A stretch of 64,000 nt of DNA from Craspedostauros australis (taxonomy: Eukaryota; Bacillariophyta; Bacillariophyceae; Mastogloiales; Achnanthaceae), in the NCBI GenBank assembly GCA_026770025.1, contig JAMXDE010000067.1, positions 124,001-188,000 of the forward strand, given 5' to 3'. The stretch's first letter is position 1. Each line of letters begins with the position of its first letter. This document shows, one piece after another, positions 49,611 through 61,474 of this stretch. The notes under the pieces are model-generated. The model saw nothing but the letters and a program-made list of their open reading frames with translations, had not been told where the DNA came from and did not search any database. A program made the position numbers and the translations under genes.

Positions 49611-51674
49611 CTACGCCGTCTGCAGCCTCTCGATTAGCTCGGCCTTCTTCCCGCTGACTTTCAGTCCTCTCTCCTTCAGAAGTTCCTTCAATTGGGCGAC
49701 AGTCTTGACCTCCAGGTCTTCTTCGTCCAGGTCACCGGCGGCAGGTTCCTCTGCTTCTACTTCCACTTCCTCTTCGTCCTCTTCTTCAGCTTCTTCCCAA
49801 TCGTTCAGGACGTCTTCGGCACCAACGTCGTCACCGACTTCCTCGACGCCTTCGTCGCTTTCAAAAGCAGTGGCATCGGCATCATCGTCTTTTGCTGCTG
49901 CTGCTGCTTCTGTTTCTTCGAATTCCGTTGCATCCACAACCTCGTACTCCCCATCGTCGTCACCATCGTCGTCACCATCGACTTCGTCCTCTTCCGATGG
50001 CAACGCGGTCCACTGCTTCGTCCTATCGTTGATTTCGATGAGGTAGTCGTCGCGCAGCTCGTCACGGATGGCATCGGCCGCGTCGAACTCGCCCTCCAGC
50101 TTGGCCAGTGATCTCTTGTCCATTTGCTGTTGGACGTACGCCCTGGTGAGCTCATCCAGCTCGACGGAGACATCGGACTCGCTGTACTCCCCGTTCACGC
50201 TGTAGAATTCGCGATTTCGGTCGTCGATGCCGATCTTGTACTGATTGCGGAGGCGATCGCGGATCTGGTCGCACTTGGCGAACTTCCGCTGAACCTTCAG
50301 GTCGGCGCGCAGCTCGAGCATCTGCGTCACCTCCCGGAGCTCCTCGGGGGACAGCGGCTGACCGCCACGGAAGCGGAAGCCGGAGTGGGTCGGCCCGTCG
50401 TTGGCACGGCCATTCTCTGGTTCGAACTCGCCGCCGACGCTCCACTGGCGGAGACGGTCTCGGACCTCGACATTGTACTCCTCCCGTAGCTCGTCGCGGA
50501 TGTCGTCGGCGAGGTCGTAGTTGCGGTTCTTCCTCGCCTCGTTGCGCTCTTCGATGAGTGCCTGGATGATCTCCTCCGATTCGGTCGGCTGTGACGTGGT
50601 GGCCATGCGGAATGGACCGGCCTCTCTGGCGGGCTTGCCATCGGCGCGGGCATCGATGGCGTTGCCGAAGCCAATGCCATCGGCGCGCCATTCCTTGCGG
50701 CCGTCGTGCACGAAGACACCGGATGCAACCAGCTGCTCCTGGATGTCATCGGCCGGACGGAAGTTGCGACGCAGCTTGAACTGCAGCCGTTCCGCAATGA
50801 GCTGGTTGATCTGGTCTTCCGACAGAGAGGACTCGTTCGGGCCGGCATCCGGCGAGACAACGTAGTCGTGTCCGGTGGGCCCGAAGTCGATCTCACGCCC
50901 GCGGCCACGACCGCCACCTCGTGGATTGTTGTCGAAGCGAGAATTGCCCCTGCCGTTGTCATCGCGGAAGCTGAGCCAGCCGCGCCCAGAGCCTGAATCG
51001 GAGCATCCCGATCTCCATTTGCGGTCCTTGTCGCGGACCATGACGCCGTGGGTCTCGAGCAGCGTGTCGCGGATCGAGTCAGCCTCCTCGAAGCGTCCGG
51101 TCGAGCGAGCCTTGTCGCGTTGCTCGATCAGGGTGGTGACGGTGCTCTCATCGACATTGGATTGATCTGCATCGAAATCTCGCGAGTAATCCGGTCGGTC
51201 GCGAGATCTGCCTCCACCGTTTCTGCCACCGGCATTCCGGTTGCCGCCACTATTGCGGTAGCCGCCGCCACCACCACCTCGGTTGTAGTTGTTGTTGTTA
51301 CTGTTATTGTCGCGGTATCCGCGGCCGCCGCCGCCGCCGTTTCTGTCGTCATCATAGTCGCGGTTGGCGTTTTTGTCGAAGTCTTCGACGTTGAAATCGG
51401 AGACATCGAAGTCGGCATACCATGCATCGATATCATCCTGGCCGCCTTCGCGCAATGCCACCGATCGTTGCTGGACGGCAACGCTGGACGCCGGGAAGTG
51501 GTTGGTTGCGGTCGACAGACCCCGCGAGGGCGCCACGGAGAAGGCCGCTACCATGGAAGAACCACTCCTAACCGCGATGCAGAGCAGGGTTCTGGTGGCG
51601 AGACGTTGGACGCAAGCATTGCTGAATCGGACCATTGCGGAAGGTGTGGAATACGATGAGCAGAGTCGATGCAA
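49611..51674 (-). CDS. Plastid-type protein with repeated helical IRD motifs, RGG box and C-terminal SAP domain
   Basis: 687 aa as the longest frame; the ATG at 51635 (MVRFSNACVQRLATR) is an equally good start. The leader with VAAFSVAP resembles a plastid signal. A Gly/Arg/Asn-rich RGG region (about residues 110-160) suggests RNA binding. Then five copies of a helical unit follow, each with E-x-x-D-x-IRD-x-L and ending with D-R/K-x-x-x-W, near residues 185, 290, 375, 450 and 520. This resembles the C-terminal helical domain of cysteinyl-tRNA synthetases. An acidic stretch precedes a SAP motif (VAQLKELLKERGLKVSGKKA, about 660-680), which binds nucleic acid. A plastid nucleoid or RNA-binding role is inference. 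Confidence 0.72.
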   Translation of the reverse strand: MHRLCSSYSTPSAMVRFSNACVQRLATRTLLCIAVRSGSSMVAAFSVAPSRGLSTATNHFPASSVAVQQRSVALREGGQDDIDAWYADFDVSDFNVEDFDKNANRDYDDDRNGGGGGRGYRDNNSNNNNYNRGGGGGGYRNSGGNRNAGGRNGGGRSRDRPDYSRDFDADQSNVDESTVTTLIEQRDKARSTGRFEEADSIRDTLLETHGVMVRDKDRKWRSGCSDSGSGRGWLSFRDDNGRGNSRFDNNPRGGGRGRGREIDFGPTGHDYVVSPDAGPNESSLSEDQINQLIAERLQFKLRRNFRPADDIQEQLVASGVFVHDGRKEWRADGIGFGNAIDARADGKPAREAGPFRMATTSQPTESEEIIQALIEERNEARKNRNYDLADDIRDELREEYNVEVRDRLRQWSVGGEFEPENGRANDGPTHSGFRFRGGQPLSPEELREVTQMLELRADLKVQRKFAKCDQIRDRLRNQYKIGIDDRNREFYSVNGEYSESDVSVELDELTRAYVQQQMDKRSLAKLEGEFDAADAIRDELRDDYLIEINDRTKQWTALPSEEDEVDGDDDGDDDGEYEVVDATEFEETEAAAAAKDDDADATAFESDEGVEEVGDDVGAEDVLNDWEEAEEEDEEEVEVEAEEPAAGDLDEEDLEVKTVAQLKELLKERGLKVSGKKAELIERLQTA

Positions 51675-53143
51675 GTGTGGTTCTCAAGAGGTTGGAGGAT
51701 GCTTGGAATGAATTTGTGCCGTTGAAGCTTGCGATCGTTGATGTATTCGTACGAGCAAGGTGCCGGTGACTGTTCTTTGGTTGATGGCTTTGTGTTGGTG
51801 GCCTTCGATTGGTGGCAGCTTGGATTGCTGCGAACAATGAGTGAAGGGAGGTCAGACGAAGGAAGAAGAGACGGATCGGCACGATGTCCGAATGCTGGAG
51901 ATTCAATGGGTGGCTGTGCTGATCGGCAGTTGGAGATTGCGAGGGCGATGACGGCGGTCTCGTTGCAGCTGCTTCTGAGGTGAGACTGATGTCACTGTTG
52001 TGATTGCCGTTCTCCACACGCACGGAAGCGGAAGAGCGGACAACAATCAAAGGTTCTGTTCTTTCGCAGCTTCTCCCACGTGGATGGTGGAGATGATGTG
52101 AGTGGTGATTGAGACATCGTGGTTCTGTGTGGTGGCGAAAGAAGACTGACGATGTACTTCAAAAGGGGAAAGACAAGAGAGCGCAACCGAACATGATTCT
52201 CTTCCTTTGACATTTTTTGGATGGTTGGCTTGCTCAGTCTGTCCGTCGGGCGTGCGAGATGAAAATGAATCGTTCGACACGAACACGGTCCAATTGACAT
52301 AATGACGTCATTTCACGTTCCGGAGATGTTTCATGTCTTGTGTCTCGGTCTGTACTTCGTTCGGATGCTTCGTCCGTGTTTTGCTTCGCGCCAAAACTGT
52401 TTCGTTCTTTGGCAAACATGCTGCGGTTCTTGCTTTTCGCTATCGATGTCACGAACGGCACAAGAGGCTGCTGTTCGATGCATTGGTCGCGGCCTTCATG
52501 CTGCAAGTGCCTCATCGTGTATAGTGCCATACGATTACATGTATCCAGACCCAGCTGTCATCCAATCTAGAGTCCGACAGCATTGTGAACGGCCGGTTCA
52601 ATGTGACTGTGGACGCACGGCGCCTGAACGAACGGGACAAAGAACGCGTCCCAGGAGCCTTGGCCGGAGTGAAATCTGGCGTCAACCAGCACATCCGACG
52701 AGCTCAAGGGACGCGAGACCTGCAACATCCTGGAGAAGAGGACTGCGGAGAGAGCCTACTCGCGCGGGCTGGCGAAGGCATAGCGAAGCTCGTTGGTGAA
52801 CGGTTGGACTAGTGCAACCTCTGCAACGGCCAAGCATCCTGCCGCCAACACGAAGCCACGACGTCCGACGCTCTGCAGCGATGACAGCACTGCCGCATAC
52901 CATAAGTGTGTTTCGATACTAACGACTATTTGTTCAAGGTACTGCAAAACTTTTCACAGATGCTGTCTCTCAGCTCCTAATTGCACGTGTATGCACCATG
53001 GAAAAGAGCCCACGGTGTGAATCCTCCGCTACGAGTACATCATCCTTGTCACAACGATCACAGGGACTCGAATTTGCGATTAGTGCAGCTGTTGCTGTTG
53101 CGACTTCTTCGGAGTGCAAGTCTCCATCGTCGACCCTAGTCAT
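51675..53143. other. Intergenic region, no supported gene
   Basis: Upstream of the SAP-domain gene and downstream of HID1. The segment 52500-52950 is open in several frames on both strands (for example 52585-52812 plus) and more GC-rich than its surroundings; it may hold a small or broken gene, but nothing is recognisable. Confidence 0.45.
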
Positions 53144-56100
53144 TTACTGGTTCTCCGCCTTTTGCGTCCTGACCTGGAACAACTGAACACATTTTCCATC
53201 GAACAGCGGTGGCTCCTGGTTGTTCAAGAAGATCACACCCCACAGGTACGCAGTCACCCACACCGGCGTGTACTTGTTGGGATTGAACTTTTGCACGAGG
53301 ATGGCGTGCGGCACAGGCAAGACACCCACGAAGGTGGTCTTCTTCAGCATGGCCATGATCTTATTCTCATCGATGATGTCCTTGTTCTTGGCGATGTCCT
53401 CGTCCACCATCGGGTAGGCGTATTCGATCAAGCGTGTGACGGTCTCCATGGGCAGCGCGTCTTCCAGTTCCTCCAGCCATTCTTGGGATGGTCGGAACTC
53501 TGTCTTCTTGGGGACGATGCCAGCGAAGTAGTTGATGGCTGCCGCGACTGCTTCTGGGCGTTGGAAATCAATACCTGTATCTTCTGCATCGTCCTTCTCA
53601 TCTTCGGCACCGCCGTCGTGCTTCGCTTCGTCGGCTTGGTCTGCTGCATGTGCTTCTGGTGTTTCTTCCTTGACTTGGCGATCTGCGCCGTCGTCTTCCT
53701 TTGTCACGCCGCTGACTGGTACCCCATCAATGGCGTCGTCCTCCACCTTCGGTTCGTCGTCTGTTGCGACGGTCTCCTCCGCCCCTTCTTCGGCGATAGC
53801 GCTCTGTTTCTGGGGTTCATCTTCGTTGACGGCTTCTGCATCGTCCTTCGGAGCATCTTCTGCTGGGACCGAAGTCGCGGTATCATCCATGATCACGCCC
53901 GCCATCTTTGGCTCTTCGTCCGCAGCGGTTTCTGGCATTCCATCCTCTGCGTCAACGGTTACATCCTGCGCCGGCGTTGAGTCTTGCTCAGTTTCTTCGG
54001 ATTCAGCGGCAGGCTCAGCCTCCGCTGCGGACTCCGCTACTGCCTCCACCTCTGCACCTTGATGTTCCACAGCGTCCGGGGAAGATTCGGACTCCAACTG
54101 CGCATCATCAGCGTTCGTGGTCTTTGCGTCAGCCTCTGCCTTTTCTTCCTCTTCTGGTTCGGCGTCAGCCTGAATCTCGGCCGAGGGCGCACCATCATCT
54201 GCAACTGCCGTGTCAGTAGTTTCATCTTGGGAATTTTCTGCCTTTTCTTCGTTTTCTTCTTGTTTCATCAGGAAAGGGCTTACAGAGATGTCAACTTCGA
54301 TTCCCATTTCTTGTTCCATGGCGGGTTCCGACAATTCGTCTGCGTTTGCCTCGCATCCAGAATCCACAGAACGGTTGGCCAAGATTTCGAAGTCGTCTTC
54401 GTCTTCGTCATCTTCCTTCTTCTCTTCATCTTCCTCGGGCTTCGCCTCTTGGATTGGGGCGGGAACTTCAGCGACGGGGGTTTCTGCGGTCGGGGCGGAA
54501 GGTACCACAGTTGCAACCGCAGCGGGGGCTGCCGGCCCAAGTTCTTTTTCGTCGTCGTCTTCATCATCGGATGATCTGGTCTCGATGAACGCCCAAGCAA
54601 ACTCATCGTCGGACTCTTCGTCTTCCTCTTCGATAGTGTCGAGGTTCCTGTTCATGTCCTCCTCTGCCTTTTCGAGGGTCATGTTGTTGATGCGATCAAA
54701 GAATTTCTGTAGAAGAGTAATGTAGCAAGGAGCAAGCACAATTCGATGTAGAAAAAGCAAGGAGGCGGAGAAAGAACAAGAAGGACGATTGTTCGATGAG
54801 GGCGGAGCAGGCCAAAGTCAAACTTTTCAAAGAATAAGGAATGTATTGCACCAAGCTGGGCCGATCATATGCGTAGTGGACAAATGCAACCAGCTACAGT
54901 CCACACGACAAGACGCTCCAAGCTGCCAACACTGAGTGCAGAATGAGAAGCAGTCCATTTCCAATCCATCGCCCGCAAAGACTGCTCCGATGAGCCCGTT
55001 CGTACCTTGCCTCTCACGAGCGCGTATATGAGAGTGATGTTGGTGTGGTACTGATAGTGGATGATCGTGTTGAAGGTTTGCAAGAGGTGCTCCAGGTACC
55101 GGCGGGCCTCCGCGGCATCATCTTCCTGGTACAGGTATTTGTGCTTGGAGAATTCGCCGAAGATGGTGATCAATTTCATGGCGGTTGTGAGGCTCATGTT
55201 GCACCAATACGGCGAGATGTTCTGGATGATGGTGAGGAAACCCTCGTACAGGGGTTGGAGTTTGGGGTGACCATCCATCATGCAGTTCCACATCGTGTTT
55301 GCGATCAGATCATGCTGGGCACCGGAGGTGTTTGGCAGATCCGTGGGGAGTTGGACGGTGGTGGGTTCGCGCAACGCCATGCCAAATGCGCGTTCGCTGC
55401 TCAATTTGAGCAGGATGAAGGTGCAGAGGTGGACCATGTTGCTGCGGCTGGGGTCCTTGCGCGCTCCATTCATGAGGTAACAGATGGGGATGAGGAGTTC
55501 GTTCACATCGCGTTGGTTGAGGACGTACGGCAGGAACAATGGGTTTTCCTCCATCGCCTTCCAGAGGAGGATGACCAATTCTTGGAAGCAATTGACCGTG
55601 GCGGCCGATGTAGGAAGGAAAGAGGCTTCAACCTCGTACGAAGTCTTGAGCAGACGCAAGAAACCGTCGTAGAGGAAACTGAGCTCGTTTTCCGTGTCGA
55701 GGCGCGCAAGCAGGGTGCGGTGGATATTGAAACCCTCCTCTTCGGCCTTGCAGTTCTCGACGACGGGGCCTGTGATGCCGTAGATCTGCTCGCAGGATCC
55801 TGGCAGTCCCCAATCGAGGAGAATGCAAAGGAACTGGGCGGATGTTTCAATGAGCTTGACGTGGCTGTCCCTGATCTCAGCCGATGTTGAATAGATGAAG
55901 GACTTGTACATGGCTGGGTCGAAGCCGAAGACAGTGTTCATGAGAGAGTAGAAGAGACTGCTGGCATGTGGGGTGTTCGTTGCCGTGAGCAACGACAGCC
56001 ATCTCGATGATGTTGGGTCGTAGTGCTCCGCCGTGCAGTAGATCGGTCCGCAACAAGCGGACATGAGCATTCGCAAGACCTCCATGCGTCGCCTGTCGTA

Positions 56101-57222
56101 CTTGCGGCGTGAAGGCAACGTCTCGTCAACCTCGACAGCCTTCGTCGATCCGTCGCTCGTCTTGCTGTAGTCATGGCTCTTCGGCGGGGCGCATCCTTCC
56201 ACAAGCAAACCGGCAGCCCAGATTTCCGATGGTTCATCCGGTTGCAGCGGAAGGCCGTCATCTACGAAGGTCATCGCATAGTCATCCTCTGGCTTGAGGG
56301 CGGCGAACTCCGGCCGATCGTCGCACCGTTGCTTGAATCGCAAGATGTGGGTCTGCAATTCTTCCTCGTCAAACTCAACGCCAAATCCTCGCAGGAAGAG
56401 CATCTCCATCGCAGCATGGACGATGAGGACTGCAATTGGTTCGTCATCCATGTTGTCCACCACTGCAGCTGCTTCCTCGTCTGCCGCAACGCCAGGTTTG
56501 GAAATGGTGTCGTCACCTGCATCCGACATGGCCGTGTCGAGCGTCATGCCAATGACGGCGTCTTCTTCTTCCGACTTGGGGCCAGTTGTGTCTGGGATGC
56601 CCCAGCAGAAGAGCTCCACGTTCTCATCGACATCTTCCAAGTCCTCTGAGATGCGTTGCGATGTGGTGCAATGCGATTTTATGTGCACATGTGTTTTGTC
56701 GGTCGGGTTGGTTGGTTAGTTGATTAATGAATTGGCATAGCATAGCATAGCATAGCATGGAGCAGAGTGGGTCGACGAAGTATCGAGATGCACGGACAGA
56801 AAGGGAGATGGGCATGGAGTGGGTATGATGCGTGAGCTGATGAGCGAAGTAGAGCAGATGAAATGACAAGCACAGACGCGGAGGTGGTATTGGCAGAACT
56901 TACCTTTTTCGAGGATGATAGGCAGCATGCGCGTGACAACACGCACGCAGTTGAGGACCTGCTCGAAGAACTTCTCCTCTGGAGTGTGCGAGATCTGGCA
57001 CATCTGCGCTGTGGCCTGAGACACCATCACACAGAGGTTCTCAAAGTGTTCCTCCCGCAACGTCCTCGCAAGTTCGGGACGGATGAGCTCGTAGATGTCA
57101 TTGGTGCTGGTGTTGATCGTCCAGAGCTGATCCCAGAACTTCTCATCATCCGGGCTCACATCGGTTTCCACCAGAGTGGTCACCGCGGCCTGGAATTTCT
57201 GACGTGAGAATGATGCTCCCAT
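53144..57222 (-). CDS. HID1: HID1 (Hid-1 family) homologue, three exons
   Basis: Exons 57222-56904, 56645-55006 and 54706-53144 with introns in matching phases (1, 0) give about 1173 aa. HID1 proteins are myristoylated peripheral membrane proteins of the medial/trans-Golgi that act in trafficking and secretory granule sorting. The N terminus MGASFSRQKFQAAV keeps Gly2 for myristoylation, and FWDQLW follows. Family blocks: RRMEVLRMLMSACC, SLFYSLMNTVFGFDP, FQELVILLWKAMEENPLFLP, HLCTFILLKLSSERAFG and, near the end, FVGVLPVPHAILVQKFNPN and AYLWGVIFLNNQEPP. Exon 3 begins with an acidic disordered insert of about 350 residues, very rich in Glu/Asp/Ala, between the helical-repeat body and the conserved C-terminal block. 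In animals the linker there is far shorter (protein about 790 aa). Confidence 0.92.
54707..55005 (-). other. HID1 intron 2
   Basis: 299 bases, GTACGA donor after LVRGK and TCTACAG acceptor before KFFDRINNM, phase 0. The join matches the family, where this segment is continuous. Confidence 0.87.
56646..56903 (-). other. HID1 intron 1
   Basis: 258 bases, GTAAGT donor after ATCCTCGAAAAAG and CTCAG acceptor. It joins ILEK to EDLEDVDENV, with the Glu codon split. A CATAG run (ATAGC repeats) lies near 56735-56758. Confidence 0.88.
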
Positions 57223-58936
57223 GGTGCTTCAGTTGGTTGCGTTGCGTCGGTGGTCTTCGCCTATATTTGCTTGAAGTCGCCTGGCTGTGTCTGACTATGC
57301 CTTACTATGCCTGATGTTGATTTGTCTTCTTGAACGGCGGCGAGATGCTCTGTCAGAAGCTAACCGACCGTGAGTCTCTTTGTGATGTACAACCACTCTT
57401 CACTCTTCGATGAGCACTCTGCACAAGATCAGAGATGAGCGACGCGAGTGTGTTGTGTCGTTGTGTTGCTGTCAATACACAAGAGGATATAGGAGAGCAA
57501 ACAGAACAGAGTGGGTGCGGAATTGCTTGCAAGGTCGTTCCGAAGTTGTTGTATGAGTGGAACGTATCCGTTGGATGATGGTGTCCGTAGTCGTACGTAT
57601 TGTAGGCCGTACAGTACCATACACGTATAGTACACAGTTGCAACCACAATTCACATGTATCGCAGGACAGCTGCGAGAATCAGTATGTTGCTGAAGCTGC
57701 GACTTGCTCTGATGTGCACACAGAACAAATGAAACTCGCACAGGATCTTGTGTCCGTGCTATTCCTATCGTGGAGTGCGAGATGATTTGGCGAGAGGGAT
57801 AGTGCGCGCTTGTGGTCTCGTGGCTGGACTGTTTAGAATCGTACGAATGTGTTGCTGCGCCCAAGTTCAACCGCTGATGGGGTGCTCAATAAATGACGAG
57901 GTTGCGGAAGGAAGCACACAGAAAGCACGGAGATTGGTCGAGAGGCTTCACATCTCGCCTCACCCATCGATCCGTTTGGTTTGAAGTGGGTGCATGTGTT
58001 TAGATATATATATTATATTAAGTGCGTAATATATTTAATCATCCTGAGAGCCGTTGAGAATGCCAATACATGTGGCGAAAGAAACATGTGCTCGTAAATT
58101 CTCAGCGTGGACCAACCAATCATAAACGGACAGTTATTAGAGCCGACTATCTGGTCTATGATATTAACGGACTGAATTTAATTGTTAATACATGAGTTAT
58201 GTATTTCACCGTGCCTTCTTGCAACATGTTGAATTTCCTGTTTGCGCTGCACTGTTCTGTGTTGTCGATCCACAGAAAGAGAGCGCTCTACTCTACTTTA
58301 CTTACTTTACTTTACTTTACTCGGCTCTATTCCATTCCGGAATACCGGACGTTCGGTACCATGACCACTCGTATGTTGGAAGCGGAAGGATGTTAGACCA
58401 TAGATATGAGCACAAAGCTCCGGTGATCCATGCTCTGCTCAAAGGTGCTGTTCCATACATATTGTGCCCTCAATATCTCCATCACGTGGCCTCATGATAC
58501 GCCGCGAGTATCACAGCTTCGGAGAGGTGCAAGCGCCATGCACTCCTTCTTAGCGACGTGGCTGGAGCCAGCTGGAGCTGGGCACATGTGCAAATGAGTA
58601 GGCCGCGGGTGTCTGCGATCGTTGATCTCGCTGCTGCTGCACCTGAACCGGATCATGAGCGGAGCCAAAGTCGAAACGGAGTACGGGTACGTGAGGTTAG
58701 ATCGACCAAAGTTTCAAACAGCTTTCGTCAAGTGCACCCTCTTGCGACACCACTCCGGGTACGCGCGCAGCGGTCGGTTCATAGTACGTACCCGTAGCTC
58801 TGCAATAACAGAAGCAGTCACCGCCATTTCCTGCGCGGTGATGGAGTAAGCTCTCTCTCTCTCTTTTTCAGAAAGTGATGTGATATGGTCCGCTGCAGAG
58901 TATCACAACCAGCGCACCATACAGCTCTACGATAGA
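57223..58936. other. Intergenic region between HID1 and the right arm
   Basis: Upstream of HID1. It contains an AT-rich stretch near 57998-58040, a TTTAC repeat at about 58288-58322 and a CT run near 58851-58866. No gene seen; short frames are without features. Confidence 0.5.
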
Positions 58937-60493
58937 GAGTAGATCATAGTGGAGTACGCAGGCAAATGTGACTTGGACATTCACAACGATCACCAACGTT
59001 CAACAGCAACACCGCCACCCACCGGATTCCAGCGCCCGAACCTTTCATGTCGCTGGCATCATCGACATGGTCAAGCACGGTTGCGTTTCATCTTCTCTAT
59101 CCATCACCGTTCGCCTTGCTCTCACTTTCCTGCCAAGCTGCAGCCGCCGCCATCGCCGTTTGTATTTCCCATCATCCGATTCTCGAAGATCCTTGGTGGA
59201 CCAGCGACTGTTTGGTATGATGAGTATCGTTTGTTTGATGGTCGTGATCGCAATCTCACTCCTGCTTTCACTTGGGCGAGTATGGTGTTATACCTTGCAT
59301 GCTCTTCATGCCTTGTGTTGTTGTCTTGTGTTGTTTTTGATTTGATGTGTGTGGACCTGTGCAAACAAGTATAGTAGCCTGAATCCACCGTAAATTGTGA
59401 TGTGGTTGAGGTCGTGCATGCTGCCTCCAATAACGTCACGACACAACGGCGACGCGTTTGCGAATCGTGATATCGTTCCACGCAGTGTGACGATGTGCCA
59501 CAAAGCGCCACGTTATCCCTTCGGGCCATGTCGCGTGCGCGCCGGTCGACGAGCGAGTCGTGATTTAAAAACGATTGGATGGATCGATCGACGAATATCA
59601 ATCGGGACTGGATGTATTCTGACATGTGTGTGCATTGTTCATGGTTAGTTTGTGTGGATCACGAATGTGATCGTGGCCGGCTTTGGTTGGTTGGTGTGTT
59701 GTTGTGCTTGTGCGAGCGTGTAACGTACGCGAGCGTGTACGTTGGCGTGTACGTTGGCGTGTGCGCAAGCGTGTTGTGTTGGTGTTGTCCCGCGCTTTTC
59801 TGGGCTGTTGGGATTGTTCCTTGTTGTTTTCTCTTTTTATCGCTTGTTCTGTGTTGTCGTGGTTGGAGAAGTGGGGAAAATGGTGAGATGGAAGAAAACA
59901 GAAGGATGAAAGAGAGGAAGAAGAAGCGAATAAGAGGAAGGAGGAAGGAAGGAGCAAGTTGGCTGCACCTTTCATGCCAAACCATTCATCCCATCTTCGA
60001 CTTTGATTGCACTTGCGCTCGCACTCGCACTTCGATTGTGATTGTGATTGTAGTTGGAGGTGTGGCTGAAAGTGTCGCCGTGCACATCCCCAGTGTTCCC
60101 ACCACTCCACCAAACTCCCAATTCATCCATCGTTCCATCATTCCATCGTTCCATCATTCCATCGTTCCATCAACATCCCAAGAAGAGTTCCTCTTTTGGC
60201 ATCCAACAGAAGCCTGGGATTGGAGGCATCGCAACCATTGCTCTTTCCTCCCCTCCACATCCACGTACATATACATCTACACACACGCATACATATACAC
60301 ATACCCTAGAGTATGGATGAGTTGAAGTGCACGAGTACAGAGTAGACGATAAAGACGAGGGGCAACAGACAATATAGAGCTTCCTCTGCGAGTACTCTGC
60401 GAGTACTCTGTCCTACAAGCAGACCAGACTGAACTACATACAACAGATCACAGCAGATCACAACAGATCAGATCAACAAACCCAAGCTGAAAG
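58937..60493 (+). promoter_or_regulatory. Upstream region of the right cyclin gene
   Basis: Counterpart of 38318-39799 in the other arm and presumably the promoter and 5' UTR. It is about 75 bases longer here, through small insertions such as an added GCGTGTACGTTG-type repeat near 59740 and a second GAGTACTCTGC unit near 60390. Confidence 0.5.
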
Positions 60494-61442
60494 ATGTGGT
60501 TGGACAAGCTTCTGGGGTCGCTGCCATCCCGGTCACCGCAGCAGCAGTCGTACTTGGGCGATCTCGTCGATATTGGTGTGGATGAAGGCATGGCAATTGA
60601 CATTGACATAGATGCTGATATAGATGCTGACATAGATACTGACGCTGATGTGGATGATAGGGGAGATTGGGACGCCCATCATCGTCATCGCCATCGTCAT
60701 CATGGGAATCAACATCGGCATCAACATCGTCATCAACAGTACCATGGATACCAATATGAGCAACAAACTCAAGCGGGGCGTATGCACCATGGTGGACAGG
60801 ACAAACGCAGGAAGGAGGTGCCTGCCAAGTATGCTAGGGAAGCAGCAGCAGCAGCAGCAGAAGCAGAAGCAACACTGCCAGCAAAAACCGCAGCAGTCAC
60901 AGCAACGGCTTCAGTGTCGGCGTCGGCATCGGCAGCACTCCCGATCTCCATGGAAGAATCGAAGGAGATGACGAAGTTCCGATTCTTGCAGTGCTTCCTC
61001 TTCGACATGAACTTCCACCAACCAATGTCAGAGGGTCTTTTCCATTCCCACTCACATTCGCATCTGGACTCTGAAGTGCGAGGATATGAACAAGCAGAGT
61101 CAAGGGCAGATGCACATCCTGATTCACATGCAGATACGGATGGAGATGCATCGTCGCAATACAGCCAACAGCATGAACATGAATATGTGCATGAATATGT
61201 ACATGAACGGGGCCAAGCGCAAAGACACGAACGTCAAGGTGGAACTGATCAAAGACGTCAGCGCGGGCACCAGCATGAAGCACACATTGGTGTCAAGTCG
61301 GGTATCAGACAGAGATCGGAACATGCCGTCCACAGCCAACGTGTTGATTACTCGCATCTCCCGAATCATGCGCATCATGCACGCCACGCACACCATCCAC
61401 AACAGAAGCACCACCACTACCAACAACAGCAACAGCAGCAGC

Positions 61443-61474
<32 letters not shown>

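Noticed and set aside
52302-52812. Possible small gene between HID1 and the SAP-domain gene
   Set aside because: Open in several frames but nothing recognisable; listed only as an intergenic region.
53114-53980. 288-codon plus-strand frame over HID1 exon 3
   Set aside because: Antisense to the conserved C-terminal HID1 block and the acidic repeat; no motif.
55045-55890. 281-codon plus-strand frame over HID1 exon 2
   Set aside because: Antisense to well-matched HID1 family blocks.
59579-60325. 248-codon frame upstream of the right cyclin copy
   Set aside because: The matching region of the left arm does not keep this frame over the same length, so it is not conserved as coding.
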